Shown: positions 1-7,806, counted from the first letter of the stretch. The stretch is DNA of 34,504 bases from Nocardioides pocheonensis (GCF_003725535.1 NZ_RJSF01000046.1:1-34504), one strand, 5' to 3'. Numbers and translations: made by a program. The notes: generated from the letters alone by a model not told the origin.

Positions 1-428
1 TGGCCCGCCACCGAACCGATCACGATGATCCGACCGGACCTCTGCGGCACCATTCGCAGCGCGGCAGCGCGACAGGCGTAGAACGCCCCGGTCAGGTTGA
101 CTCCGATGACCTTCGACCAGAGTTCCGGGGTGGTCTCCGCGACATCTGCGTAACCGTCGAATACTCCGGCGCAGCTGATCATCACATCGAGCGTTCCCCC
201 GAGCGATGCTGCTTCCTCGACGAATCGTTCCATCGACTCGTAGTCACTGACGTCGACCTGTCGGGTGTGCAGGTTGGCCGGGTCGCCGAGCTCCTTGACG
301 GTCTCGTCGAGACGGCCCTGGGAGACGTCGCTCGCGAACACCTCGTAACCTGCCGTGACGAACGCCTCGGCAATGGCTCGACCGATGCCGGAGCCGGCTC
401 CGGTGATCGCGGCGGTGTGCTTGTTCAT
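1..428 (-). CDS. SDR-family NAD(P)-dependent oxidoreductase, partial (C-terminus outside window)
   Basis: The first 142 residues of a classical short-chain dehydrogenase/reductase, which oxidises or reduces an alcohol/ketone with NAD(P). The N-terminus has the Rossmann signature TGAGSGIGRAIA at about residues 9-20, an acidic residue after the second strand (ASDV), the adenine-site VDVSD, an SCAG motif in place of the usual NNAG, the GVNLTGAF helix and the start of the strand that carries the catalytic serine (IVIGSVAG). The catalytic Tyr/Lys lie outside the window. The ATG at 428 has no Shine-Dalgarno but sits 7 nt after a good -10 box, so the mRNA is probably leaderless. The MaoC gene upstream on the same strand ends 73 nt away. 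Substrate unknown; family call firm. Confidence 0.93.
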   Translation of the reverse strand, partial: MNKHTAAITGAGSGIGRAIAEAFVTAGYEVFASDVSQGRLDETVKELGDPANLHTRQVDVSDYESMERFVEEAASLGGTLDVMISCAGVFDGYADVAETTPELWSKVIGVNLTGAFYACRAAALRMVPQRSGRIIVIGSVAG

Positions 429-465
429 GGAAGACAACGTAGATCTCGTTTCCTGTGAGTGTCAG
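429..465 (-). promoter_or_regulatory. Predicted leaderless promoter of the SDR gene
   Basis: Reading the minus strand, CTGACA (465-460; five of six match TTGACA) is followed by an 18-nt spacer, TACGTT (441-436; fits TANNNT), then 7 nt and the ATG at 428. That places the expected transcription start at or next to the A of the start codon. No purine-rich ribosome site precedes the ATG, which agrees with a leaderless transcript, a common actinobacterial arrangement. Prediction from sequence only. Confidence 0.55.
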
Positions 466-501
466 TGGACCGACGCGCCCTGGCCCGCCGGCGCCGGATC
501 G

Positions 502-1008
502 TCAACCGACGGCCGCGGTCCCCCCGTTGTGGCGGAACATGACGAACCACTGGCCGTCGTGGCAGACCTCGCCGGCCTGGTTCACCACCGAGACGTCGAA
601 GGTGACGACGCCGCGATCGGGCTTGGTGGTGGAGGGACGAACCTCAGCCACTCGCTGTTCGACCCGGATCGTGTCGCCGATGCGCACGGGACGCCGGAGA
701 TTCCACGACATCCCGAGGAAGGCAATCGCAGTGCCTTCCTTGATCCCCAACCTCGACTCCAGGCCGATGGCGACCGAGAAGACTCCGGGACCGTGGAAGA
801 TTCTTCCGCCGAACTGGGTGCCACGAGCAAACTCCTCGTCCGTGTGAAGCGGGTTGAAGTCGCCCGAGAGGCCCGCGAAGTTGACGAGATCAGCTTCGGT
901 GATCGTCCGCGCAGGGGTCACCCACGACTGACCCACTGAGAACTCCGTGAGGAACATGCCGCGCGTTACAGGGGTACGCGCAGGCTCGACTGCCGAGTTT
1001 GCGGTCAC
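502..1008 (-). CDS. MaoC-like (R)-specific enoyl-CoA hydratase / dehydratase
   Basis: A 168-residue single hotdog-fold protein of the MaoC/R-hydratase family, which adds water to enoyl-CoA or removes it from 3-hydroxyacyl-CoA. The family signature is clear: FAGLSGDFNPLHTDEEFA at about residues 44-61, with catalytic Asp50 and His55, then the GGRIFHGPG segment. The start is GTG at 1008, with GAAAGG about 7 nt upstream. It overlaps the stop of the CoxG-like gene by four bases (GTGA), so the two are translationally coupled. An in-frame ATG at residue 18 is possible but lacks that coupling. With the adjacent SDR it could form a hydratase/dehydrogenase pair acting on CoA thioesters; substrate not readable. 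Confidence 0.9.
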   Translation of the reverse strand: MTANSAVEPARTPVTRGMFLTEFSVGQSWVTPARTITEADLVNFAGLSGDFNPLHTDEEFARGTQFGGRIFHGPGVFSVAIGLESRLGIKEGTAIAFLGMSWNLRRPVRIGDTIRVEQRVAEVRPSTTKPDRGVVTFDVSVVNQAGEVCHDGQWFVMFRHNGGTAAVG

Positions 1009-1616
1009 GGGGTGCCTTTCGTTGCCATGCTGGTTCGGGTCTTCCGCGTCACCCGCGCCCACCAGTCCGCCGCCCGCTCGCGGAGCCGGGCGAAGAGCGA
1101 CCGCCGCACCCGATCCTGACCGCCTACGACCGCTACGAATTGTGCGATGGCATCGCCGAGAATCGACCGGATGACCGGGCCCCCCATTGCCGCCATGCTG
1201 CCGTCGACGCGCAGGTTGGCGGTGTAGTCGAGCAATGCCCGGCCTGTGTCGTCGGGTCGGACGTGGACCACGGCGATACCGTCGAGCTTCATGTTGAGCC
1301 TTGAGTCGTCGCCCTTGAGCACGACGTTGAGAACGCGAAGATCGGGCTCGGGGTTGATGGTCGCCGAGAGGTCCCAGTGCGCGCTGATCCCCATGACCGT
1401 ATTGGTCATGCGTGCGCTGAAGGCGTTGGGACCGACGGCAACAAGCGTCGCCGGGTCCAGCCCAGGTAGGCACGACGCGACGAGCGGCACGTTCTCGAGC
1501 CGGTTCCACACCACGTCCGGCGTCGTCGGCATCGTCACGACATCGGCGACGCTGACGGTCGTGCCAGCTGTCTTGTTGGCGGTGCGCTTGCTCCAGTCCG
1601 CCTTGCGGCTGGCCAT
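1005..1616 (-). CDS. CoxG-like SRPBCC family protein
   Basis: A 203-residue protein of the SRPBCC/Bet v1-like fold, closest in pattern to CoxG (carbon monoxide dehydrogenase subunit G family). Support comes from the N-terminal DVVWNRLENVPLVASCLPGL segment at about residues 34-53, matching the family's 'W..L.D...L..CLPG' core, followed by alternating beta strands with a conserved G-S-M-A-A-M-G-G stretch and a basic C-terminal helix (RLRERAADWWARVTRK). In CO dehydrogenase operons CoxG anchors the enzyme to the membrane. No coxS, coxM or coxL is present here, so its partner is unknown. The start ATG at 1616 follows AGGAGA at 6 nt. The 3' end overlaps the MaoC gene by GTGA, and the DAO gene lies 27 nt upstream. 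Confidence 0.85.
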   Translation of the reverse strand: MASRKADWSKRTANKTAGTTVSVADVVTMPTTPDVVWNRLENVPLVASCLPGLDPATLVAVGPNAFSARMTNTVMGISAHWDLSATINPEPDLRVLNVVLKGDDSRLNMKLDGIAVVHVRPDDTGRALLDYTANLRVDGSMAAMGGPVIRSILGDAIAQFVAVVGGQDRVRRSLFARLRERAADWWARVTRKTRTSMATKGTP

Positions 1617-1643
1617 AGACGGTCTCCTGTGTTCGATCGTGAT

Positions 1644-2879
1644 TCAGCCGAGCGTGGCCGAGCGGGCCATGCCCTCGGTGATGGCCGGGCGGTCGTAACG
1701 GAAGGCGGCAACGTCGATGTCTGGCTCGCGACCGATGACCAGGTCGGCGAGCACGCGGGCGCTCGCCGGACCCACCGTGGCGCCATAGGCAAGACCCGAC
1801 CCGACGAAGAGGCCCGGGAGGGCTGGAACCGCCGAGATGACCGGAAGCCCGTCGCCGGTCTGCGGGGCGATTCCGCCCCAAGTCCGTTCGACCGCCAGGT
1901 GCTGGAGGGCAGGAACGTGGTCTCCCAGGACTCCAAAGGTCTGTGCCATCCCGGCCACCGTGGGCGCGGGCGAGGCGTCCGGTCCATCAACGAATTCGAT
2001 CGGACAACCCAGCCAGAGGCGCCCATCGGCCCGCTGGCAGATGAGCTCGAGCAGTCCGACCTCGGGCATGATCTGCTGCAACGGGTGGAGGACGATGTCG
2101 TCGTCGTAGCCCGGAAGCTCGCGCACGAAGGCGTATTCGTGGAACAGGCTTGGTCCGTAAGCGGCCACGTCGAAGCGATCGTCGATCGGTGCGGTCTCGA
2201 CCATTTGCATGCGCATGTGCAGGAGGTGGAAGGGCAGACCCGCCCGGGTCATGAGCTCGGCTGTCCAGGACCCGGCAGTCAGCGCGACAGTGTCGGCGGT
2301 GAGCAGACCGGTGGCCGTCCGGATACCGATGCATCGACCAGAATCCACCTGGAGCTCCACGGCGTCGTCGATGACGAGTCGAGCGCCCTCCTTGACGGCA
2401 GCGGCCACCAGCGCCTCCACCAGCTTGCCGGGGTGGATGTAGCAGTCGCTCCTGCTGTGGATGCCGCCGATGACCTCGTCCGGGAGCAACGGACACAGTT
2501 CGCGGGCGCGGTCTCCGTCGACGACGTCGATCGGCAAGCCGTCTGCACGGCGACGCTCGACGAAGCCCTCGATCAGAGGCACCTGCTCGTCGTAGTAGTA
2601 GACCAAGGCCCCATTGGCCCTGAACTCGAAGTCGTCGAGCTCATCGGCGAGCTCGGGATAGAGCTTGCGCGACAACCGTGCCAGCTCGAGCTGAGGCCCA
2701 GCAGAACGAGTGATCATCGAGATGTAGCCGGCGTTACGCCCGGAGGCACCCGCGCCTGGCTCGTACCGCTCGATCAACGTGACCTCCACGCCAGCGCGTG
2801 CGAGGTAGAGAGCGGTGGCGGCACCGACGATGCCTGCGCCGACAACGATCGTGCTCGCAGCAGCCGGAGGAGTCGTCAT
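1644..2879 (-). CDS. FAD-dependent amine/amino-acid oxidase of the DAO family
   Basis: A 411-residue glycine/D-amino acid oxidase-type flavoprotein (also related to sarcosine oxidase) that oxidises a C-N bond to imine and then ketone/aldehyde. The dinucleotide-binding signature is at the N-terminus (VVGAGIVGAATALYLARAG, residues 12-30, with Glu37 at the end of strand 2), followed by GASGRNAGYI, typical of covalent or tight FAD binding in this family. The C-terminus has the expected TGDGLPVI and GLFVGSGLAYGATVGPA segments. The ATG at 2879 follows GAAGGA at 8 nt; an upstream in-frame ATG at 2963 would add a low-complexity leader without a comparable site. It lies just upstream of the CoxG-like gene and downstream of the thioesterase. 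Substrate unknown. Confidence 0.9.
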   Translation of the reverse strand: MTTPPAAASTIVVGAGIVGAATALYLARAGVEVTLIERYEPGAGASGRNAGYISMITRSAGPQLELARLSRKLYPELADELDDFEFRANGALVYYYDEQVPLIEGFVERRRADGLPIDVVDGDRARELCPLLPDEVIGGIHSRSDCYIHPGKLVEALVAAAVKEGARLVIDDAVELQVDSGRCIGIRTATGLLTADTVALTAGSWTAELMTRAGLPFHLLHMRMQMVETAPIDDRFDVAAYGPSLFHEYAFVRELPGYDDDIVLHPLQQIMPEVGLLELICQRADGRLWLGCPIEFVDGPDASPAPTVAGMAQTFGVLGDHVPALQHLAVERTWGGIAPQTGDGLPVISAVPALPGLFVGSGLAYGATVGPASARVLADLVIGREPDIDVAAFRYDRPAITEGMARSATLG

Positions 2880-2981
2880 TGCGTCAATCCTTCGTGGTGA
2901 GGGCCGGCGAGGGTCTATATGAGGAGCATGCGCCTCGGAGAGGCGAGTCACCACTGGTTCCATCGCGAGGGATCTGGTGGA

Positions 2982-3416
2982 TCATTGGTGGATCTCCAAG
3001 CCGTTTCCGCCGTTGTCGGACTGGTCCGAGCGCAGGGCCTGCGCGACACCGTCCGGGAGCAGGCGGGAGGTCGCATTGCGGGCGTCGACATTGACATAGG
3101 TCAGCAGCATCTCGGCGACGACGTCCTGTGCACGGGATACGACCATGGCGAGGTCGAAACTCGACTGCCCGACCCTGGTACAGGCGACCGCGATGTCGAG
3201 GACCTCATCGAACCGAGCCGGACGCCTGAACTCGACGCCCGCCTTGACCACCGAGGGGTCAGCGCCCGAGGAGACCAGGTGACCGTACGGGAAGCCGAGT
3301 GCCCGGAAGAACTCCGTCATCGCGACGTCGGCCAGCTCCAGGTAACGGCTGTTGAAGAGGAAGCCCTGGGCATCGGCCTCGTGGTAGCGAACCCGGTGCT
3401 CCAGCACTCGGCGCAT
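2982..3416 (-). CDS. Acyl-CoA thioesterase, 4HBT/YbgC hotdog family
   Basis: A 144-residue single-hotdog thioesterase hydrolysing acyl-CoA to acid plus CoA. The 4-hydroxybenzoyl-CoA thioesterase/YbgC signature is near the N-terminus: VRYHEADAQGFLFNSRYLE (about residues 9-27), with Asp15 in the position of the catalytic aspartate. Length and the single domain fit the family. It is 102 nt upstream of the DAO gene and 61 nt downstream of the flavin oxidoreductase, all on the minus strand, so it probably belongs to the same transcription unit. The ribosome site (AGGA) lies in a short inverted repeat that abuts the start codon, which may restrain translation. Confidence 0.9.
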   Translation of the reverse strand: MRRVLEHRVRYHEADAQGFLFNSRYLELADVAMTEFFRALGFPYGHLVSSGADPSVVKAGVEFRRPARFDEVLDIAVACTRVGQSSFDLAMVVSRAQDVVAEMLLTYVNVDARNATSRLLPDGVAQALRSDQSDNGGNGLEIHQ

Positions 3417-3430
3417 CAGGACCCATCCTG
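3417..3430 (-). promoter_or_regulatory. Small hairpin covering the thioesterase ribosome-binding site
   Basis: On the minus strand CAGGA-TGGG-TCCTG immediately precedes the ATG at 3416. The two five-base arms are perfectly complementary with a four-base loop, and the only plausible Shine-Dalgarno (AGGA) is in the 5' arm. Five base pairs make a modest structure, so an effect on translation is possible but unproven. Confidence 0.35.
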
Positions 3431-3477
3431 GGCCGCGTGCTGCCGGGACGTACGCGCCGTTGCCCGGGGACGCCTGG

Positions 3478-4596
3478 TCACTCGAGCTCGGTCACGTTCG
3501 AGAGAGATTCGAGCGCATCGCTGTACTCGATCAGCATGCGCTCGATCTCGCGCCGTACGGTCGTCTGACCCTTCATGTCGCCGACGACCTGACCGACGGC
3601 GTAGGTCCAGTAGTCCAGGTTGCGGGCACGCTCGGCCCGCTTGTACGAGTACCCGTTGAGGATCGACTGCATGGGCCAGTCGAGCGGTTCGGGGGCGCCC
3701 TGCGACTGCCAGGCCTCGACGTACTTCGTGTTAAGCATTCGGCCCTGCTTACCCGTCATGACACGGGCGACGGTCGCGTCTTCGGACTCGGCCGCGAAGA
3801 GCCGGTCCCGCATCTCGTCACTGAGCTCGCTCTCGACGGTCCCCAGCCACAGCGATCCGATCCAGACGCCCTGGCAACCCAGCGAGAGCGCCGCGAGAAG
3901 GTGCGATCCCCTGCTGATTCCACCCGCTGCGAGTACCGGGACACCCGCGGCGGCCTCGACGACCTGCGGCCACAGGACCATCGACGCCACCGAGCCGACA
4001 CTTCCTCCGGCCTCCGTTCCCTGGGCCACGATTAGGTCCACACCGGCCTCACGCTGTCGGGCGGCATGCTTTGCGGTACCCACCAGAGCCCCGACCTGGA
4101 CACCCTGGGCGTGCGCCTTCTCGACGACCCATCCGGGGGTCACCCCGAGCGCGCCTACCACCAGCCCGACCGAGCTGCGGGCAAGGGTGACGTCCAACTG
4201 GTCCTGACTCTTCTTGTTGGTCATCGCCATCTTCCGCGCGTTCTCCACCATGTACGCGTCCCGATCCTGCGGCGACAGATCGCTGAGACCACCTTCATCG
4301 AGAAGCCTCGTCACGAAGGACATGTAGTCGGCCGGAATGGAATCGAGGTACTCCTGTGGGCTCTTCTCCTCTTCCATGGCAGTCCCGGGGAAGACCAGGT
4401 CGACACCGAACGGTTTGCCGTCGACCTCCTTCTCGATCCACTCGATCGACATGTCGAGCTCGTCGGGAGTCATCCAGGCAGCACCGAGCACGCCCAGGCC
4501 ACCGGCGTTCGTGACCGCAGCCACGACGTCCCGGCAGTGGGAGAAGGCGAAGATCGGCAGCTCGATGTCGAGTGTCTGAGCGATGGGGGTTCTCAT
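3478..4596 (-). CDS. Nitronate monooxygenase-like FMN oxidoreductase lacking the motif histidine
   Basis: A 372-residue TIM-barrel flavoprotein of the 2-nitropropane dioxygenase/nitronate monooxygenase family. The N-terminal pattern LPIFAFSHCRDVVAAVTNAGGLGVLGA (about residues 13-39), the AQGTEAGG motif (191-198) and the phosphate-binding AAGGISRG segment are typical. In class I nitronate monooxygenases EAGG is followed by a catalytic histidine; here the residue is Ser199. The protein may therefore be a different flavin-dependent reductase or oxidase, for example one of the actinobacterial members of this family that act on CoA thioesters (IpdC type), rather than a nitroalkane detoxifier. The ATG at 4596 has a weak AGAG at 5 nt; an in-frame upstream start at 4749 would add unrelated residues. 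Genes downstream are the thioesterase and DAO. Confidence 0.85.
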   Translation of the reverse strand: MRTPIAQTLDIELPIFAFSHCRDVVAAVTNAGGLGVLGAAWMTPDELDMSIEWIEKEVDGKPFGVDLVFPGTAMEEEKSPQEYLDSIPADYMSFVTRLLDEGGLSDLSPQDRDAYMVENARKMAMTNKKSQDQLDVTLARSSVGLVVGALGVTPGWVVEKAHAQGVQVGALVGTAKHAARQREAGVDLIVAQGTEAGGSVGSVASMVLWPQVVEAAAGVPVLAAGGISRGSHLLAALSLGCQGVWIGSLWLGTVESELSDEMRDRLFAAESEDATVARVMTGKQGRMLNTKYVEAWQSQGAPEPLDWPMQSILNGYSYKRAERARNLDYWTYAVGQVVGDMKGQTTVRREIERMLIEYSDALESLSNVTELE

Positions 4597-5000
4597 GTGA
4601 TCTCTGTTCCTCGAGTCGCAGCGGCTCGGAGCCTGCGCAGCTGCCGAGAAGTTCTGGAACGAGGCTAGGTCGACGAGCGGCCACGGTGGCACTGGTCGAT
4701 CAACGAAGACTCCGCGCCGGTGCAGAAGACATTCCAAGACGCGCTGCATCGCTGCCGCTCGAACTGGTGAATCCGTTCAACCGGGGCGGCCGGGCCTACC
4801 ATTTCGAGAGGGTCCCGAGCTTCCGCGACCCATCCCGCGGCGGTCAACCGCGGGTGCTCGAGAGTTGCGAACCGGCCCGATCGCGACGCAGCTCTGGAGC
4901 CCGGGTGACCTTCTTCGACAGCGCGAACCTATCGCCGACCACCTGGCATCTTCGGAACGTTCGTCCTCGACGTCAGCGCGCGGGTCGGCGTGCCCACCAC
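4597..5000. other. Non-coding gap between the NMO-like gene and CocE hydrolase 1
   Basis: No convincing gene was found in these 404 bases on either strand. Short open frames here have no family signature and arginine/serine-rich composition typical of out-of-frame GC-rich DNA. The gap must hold the 3' region of the CocE gene and probably the promoter of the NMO-like gene. The one clear structure is the inverted repeat at 4834-4854. Confidence 0.6.
4834..4854 (-). terminator. GC-rich inverted repeat, possible terminator downstream of CocE hydrolase 1
   Basis: CCCGCGG (4834-4840) and CCGCGGG (4848-4854) are perfect complements separated by 7 nt. The repeat lies about 150 nt beyond the CocE stop codon and upstream of the next minus-strand gene. 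There is no T-rich tail, so it may equally be an operator or a chance GC-rich palindrome. Confidence 0.35.
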
Positions 5001-6656
5001 CTAAGACTCGCCGCGGCTGCTCCCGGGTACGACGGGCAGCGAAACGAACGATCCGGTTCCGCCTCCCACAAGCAGGGTCTGGTTCGCCACACGCATCTCG
5101 CCCGTCCGGAGCCCGTCAGCGGTGTTCGGGTTGCGGTCCCAGCGCGGGAAGCAGCTCGACGTGACCTGCACCCGGATCCGATGGCCCTTCTTGAACAGCA
5201 TGCTGGTCGACCACAGATCGACCTCCACCGCTGAGGCCTTGCCCGGCTGCGCCTGGACGCGGGTGATCCCGTCGACGACGTTGTAGGACCGGCCATCCGG
5301 GTGCACGTCACACAGGCGCACCACCCAGTCGGTCGTGAGGCCGTCGGTTGCCGCGGTCAGAGTGGCCGTCACTCGTCCGGTGACCTCGATGTCGTCGGAG
5401 AGCACTTCACTCGTGAAGACCAGGACGTCGGGACGCTCCTCGACGATGCGCTGGTCGAACGCACCCGACGGCGGGTGCGGCATCACCGTGGAACCGCCGA
5501 CGGTCGGCACCGGATTCTCAGGGTCGTACTCGAACGTGAGGGCGACCGGGGCTGCGCCCTGTTCGGAGGTGAGGTCCTCCTCGGCGCCGAGATAGAACTG
5601 CGTGTCCACCGCCCTGCTCAGCGGCCACGCAGGCTCGGACCTCCACTCGTTGGCACCCATCACGTAGACCATCACGGGCAGATCGTCGCCCGGTGCCTCA
5701 CCTGTCGTCAGCCAGGAGTGCAACCAGTCGAAGGTCAGGTCCAGGATCGAGGTCGCGTAGTCGATCACGTAACCGTTGCCGGCAAGCCCGAAGTTGATGT
5801 CACCCTGCTGCGAGGCCTGGCCGACGTGGTTCCAGGGGCCGACCACGAGCTTCGCCGGTGTGCGCTCCGCCGCCGCGACATAGTTGTCGATCGTCGCCTG
5901 GACGAAGAGGTCGTACCAACCCGCGACGTGCAGGCTGGGGACGGTCACGCTCTCCTCCAGCGCCGTCACGTCACCGGCTGCCATGACCGCCGGGTCCGCC
6001 AGGTTTGGAAGGTCGTACCGAGCGATGACCGGGTCCACGCCCGTCGGGAGCTCCAGGTACGTCGGTCCCGGCATCCCATCGGCGGCCCCAGCCAGGCTGA
6101 GCAGCTGCTTCATCAGCTCTTGCTCGTCGTCCGCGTACCGGCGGGCCAGCACGTCGAAGCCCATCCCGATCCCCCAGCTCCGAACGAGTCCCATCTCATG
6201 GGCGCCGGACCGGAAGCCGAGAGTCGTACGTGGGTCGCGGAACGTGCGCTCGGGGGCGATCGCCTTCAGCGCACTCGGCTGGCGGGACGCAGCCTGCCAC
6301 TGCACGTTGCCCAGGTAGCTCAGCCCCCACATCCCGACGGCTCCGGAGGAGCCGGGCAACGACGCAGCCCACTCGATCGTGTCAGCGCCGTCGGCCGCCT
6401 CGTTGACCAGCGGCACGAACTCGCCCTCAGAGGTGAAACGCCCACGCACGTCCTGAACGACGGCGATGAAGCCCCGCCGAGCGGCCAGCAGGGGGTCCAG
6501 GAACTGCAGCTCGTAGTGGTCGGTCTTGCTGTAGGGCGTCCGCGCCACGAGCACCGGCCACGGACCCTCACCCTGCGGACGGTAGACATCTGCCCGGAGC
6601 ACGACGCCGTCACGCATCGGGACAGGCACGTCGTACTCAATCGCCACGTCCGCCAT
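5001..6656 (-). CDS. CocE/NonD family hydrolase 1 (X-Pro dipeptidyl-peptidase-like)
   Basis: A 551-residue serine hydrolase of the CocE/NonD family, whose members cleave esters (cocaine esterase), cyclic esters (nonactate hydrolase) or amides/peptides. It has the alpha/beta-hydrolase core followed by a C-terminal jelly-roll domain (from about residue 370: SEVLSDDIEVTGRVTATL, DWVVRLCDVHPDG, SYNVVDGITR, GHRIRVQVTSSCFPRWDRN). The triad is evident: Ser113 in GLSYLG, Asp249 in GWYDLF and His277 in GPWNHVG, close to the Ser117/Asp259/His287 numbering of cocaine esterase. No signal peptide, so probably cytoplasmic. The ATG at 6656 follows a perfect AGGAGG at 7 nt. It is clearly paralogous to the gene at 32603-34237. 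Substrate unknown. Confidence 0.93.
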   Translation of the reverse strand: MADVAIEYDVPVPMRDGVVLRADVYRPQGEGPWPVLVARTPYSKTDHYELQFLDPLLAARRGFIAVVQDVRGRFTSEGEFVPLVNEAADGADTIEWAASLPGSSGAVGMWGLSYLGNVQWQAASRQPSALKAIAPERTFRDPRTTLGFRSGAHEMGLVRSWGIGMGFDVLARRYADDEQELMKQLLSLAGAADGMPGPTYLELPTGVDPVIARYDLPNLADPAVMAAGDVTALEESVTVPSLHVAGWYDLFVQATIDNYVAAAERTPAKLVVGPWNHVGQASQQGDINFGLAGNGYVIDYATSILDLTFDWLHSWLTTGEAPGDDLPVMVYVMGANEWRSEPAWPLSRAVDTQFYLGAEEDLTSEQGAAPVALTFEYDPENPVPTVGGSTVMPHPPSGAFDQRIVEERPDVLVFTSEVLSDDIEVTGRVTATLTAATDGLTTDWVVRLCDVHPDGRSYNVVDGITRVQAQPGKASAVEVDLWSTSMLFKKGHRIRVQVTSSCFPRWDRNPNTADGLRTGEMRVANQTLLVGGGTGSFVSLPVVPGSSRGES

Positions 6657-6725
6657 CTGCAGTCCTCCTGGTCGCTGGATGGGAGGCACGTTACGTCCAT
6701 GGCGATGCGCCGGACATCGCAGTTG

Positions 6726-7169
6726 TTACGAAGAGGTCGGGCTGCTCTCGTGGAGGTTCCGAGCGGAAGGTAGGTCAGGTCGCTTCGCACGTGGAAGGCG
6801 ATCGACGACCAAGAGATAAGCGTTCCTGACGAGCTCCTCGACGAGCCCACGTGACACACCGGCCCCCGCCGCTACGGAGGTCCAGTGCCGCTTGTTCATG
6901 TGGTAGCCGGCGGTGATCGTCCCGAACTGCTGCCGGAGCGCGACCGCGTGCTCGGGCTCGCACTTGAGAGTGACGATCGGAGTGCCGCGCACGACAGTAG
7001 TCATCACGAAGACCTTCCCGCCGACCTTGAACACCTCGTAGTCCGGACCGAACGGTCGGCTCTGGGCGACCCCTGGCAGATCCAACGCAACCGACCAGGC
7101 GAACCAGTGAAGATCGGCACCGGTCATCGGCGCCAGCTCGGTGGCCGATCCCCATGGGGAATCGGTCAT
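6726..7169 (-). CDS. MmcQ/YjbR family protein
   Basis: A 147-residue protein of the MmcQ/YjbR family, a small alpha/beta fold with a proposed double-wing DNA-binding motif but no settled function. Visible landmarks are the N-terminal WFAWSVALDLPGVAQSRPFG (about residues 22-41), the strand KVGGKVFVMTTV, TLKCEPEHAVALRQ and the characteristic GYHMNKRHWTSV (about residues 88-99), followed by LVEELVRNAYLLV. The ATG at 7169 follows GGAGG at a short spacing. It lies between the carbonic anhydrase-like gene and CocE hydrolase 1 on the same strand. These stand-alone proteins occur in many unrelated contexts, so the neighbours say little about role. Confidence 0.88.
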   Translation of the reverse strand: MTDSPWGSATELAPMTGADLHWFAWSVALDLPGVAQSRPFGPDYEVFKVGGKVFVMTTVVRGTPIVTLKCEPEHAVALRQQFGTITAGYHMNKRHWTSVAAGAGVSRGLVEELVRNAYLLVVDRLPRAKRPDLPSARNLHESSPTSS

Positions 7170-7281
7170 CGGTCCTCCAGGATGCGCCGCAACCCCGCCA
7201 ACCGTAATCCCCGGTCGGCTTTGGCAGAGTCGGGCACGGGCCGGCTGTTCGAGTCATGCTGCCGACTGTTGTCCACGGCCG

Positions 7282-7806
7282 TCACTCACTCCCTCGATGG
7301 ATAGCATTCCGATGGAGGTCGGTGAGCTCTACGTAGTGAGTCGCGTTCGAACGGATCGACTCCAGCTCGGTGGCCGTCGTGGTACGCCGCACGCGACCGG
7401 GCAGTCCGAGGACCAGGGACCCGGCCGGCACCACCGCCCCTTCGCTGACAACCGCCCCGGCGCCGACGATCGAGCCACGCCCCACCCGAGCTCCGTTCAG
7501 GATGATCGCACCCATCCCGACGAGCACCGAGTCTTCGATCTGGCAGCCATGGAGCTTCACGCCGTGCCCGATCGTGACCGCGTCCCCAATGGTCAGCGGC
7601 AACCCCGCGTCGGCGTGGAGCACCGAACCATCCTGGATGTTGACTTCGGCTCCGAGCGTGATCTGCTCCTGGTCCGCGCGGATGACGGCGGCGTACCAGA
7701 CACTCGACCGTGGCCCGATCGTGACGTCGCCGATCACGTACGCGTTGGGTGCGACCCATGCAGTCGTATCGATCCGCGGAAGGCGTTCCTCGATAGCCAG
7801 CTCCAC
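7282..7806 (-). CDS. Gamma-class carbonic anhydrase-like hexapeptide-repeat protein
   Basis: A 174-residue left-handed beta-helix protein with hexapeptide repeats throughout, such as VIGDVTIGPRSSVW, QITLGAEVNIQDGSVLH, LTIGDAVTIGHGVKLHGC and VLVGMGAIILNGARVG. Three histidines sit where gamma-carbonic anhydrases bind zinc between subunits: His64, His81 and His86. The C-terminal helix is short, as in the YrdA/CaiE/PaaY subgroup, which includes carbonic anhydrases and an acyl-CoA thioesterase (PaaY). CO2 hydration or thioester hydrolysis are both possible. The start is GTG at 7806, preceded by GGAGG at 7 nt. It is the first gene of the minus-strand block, facing the divergent permease gene. Confidence 0.9.
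   Translation of the reverse strand: MELAIEERLPRIDTTAWVAPNAYVIGDVTIGPRSSVWYAAVIRADQEQITLGAEVNIQDGSVLHADAGLPLTIGDAVTIGHGVKLHGCQIEDSVLVGMGAIILNGARVGRGSIVGAGAVVSEGAVVPAGSLVLGLPGRVRRTTTATELESIRSNATHYVELTDLHRNAIHRGSE

Noticed and set aside
1629-2900. 423-codon open frame on the plus strand
   Set aside because: Antisense to the DAO flavoprotein; no domain recognisable and composition typical of a mirror frame.
4665-4847. 60-codon open frame on the minus strand upstream of the NMO-like gene
   Set aside because: No convincing ribosome site and no recognisable sequence pattern; kept as non-coding.
5301-6773. 490-codon open frame on the plus strand, antisense to CocE hydrolase 1
   Set aside because: Arg/His/Val-rich shadow of a GC-rich gene; no motif or ribosome site, while the minus-strand product has a full catalytic triad.
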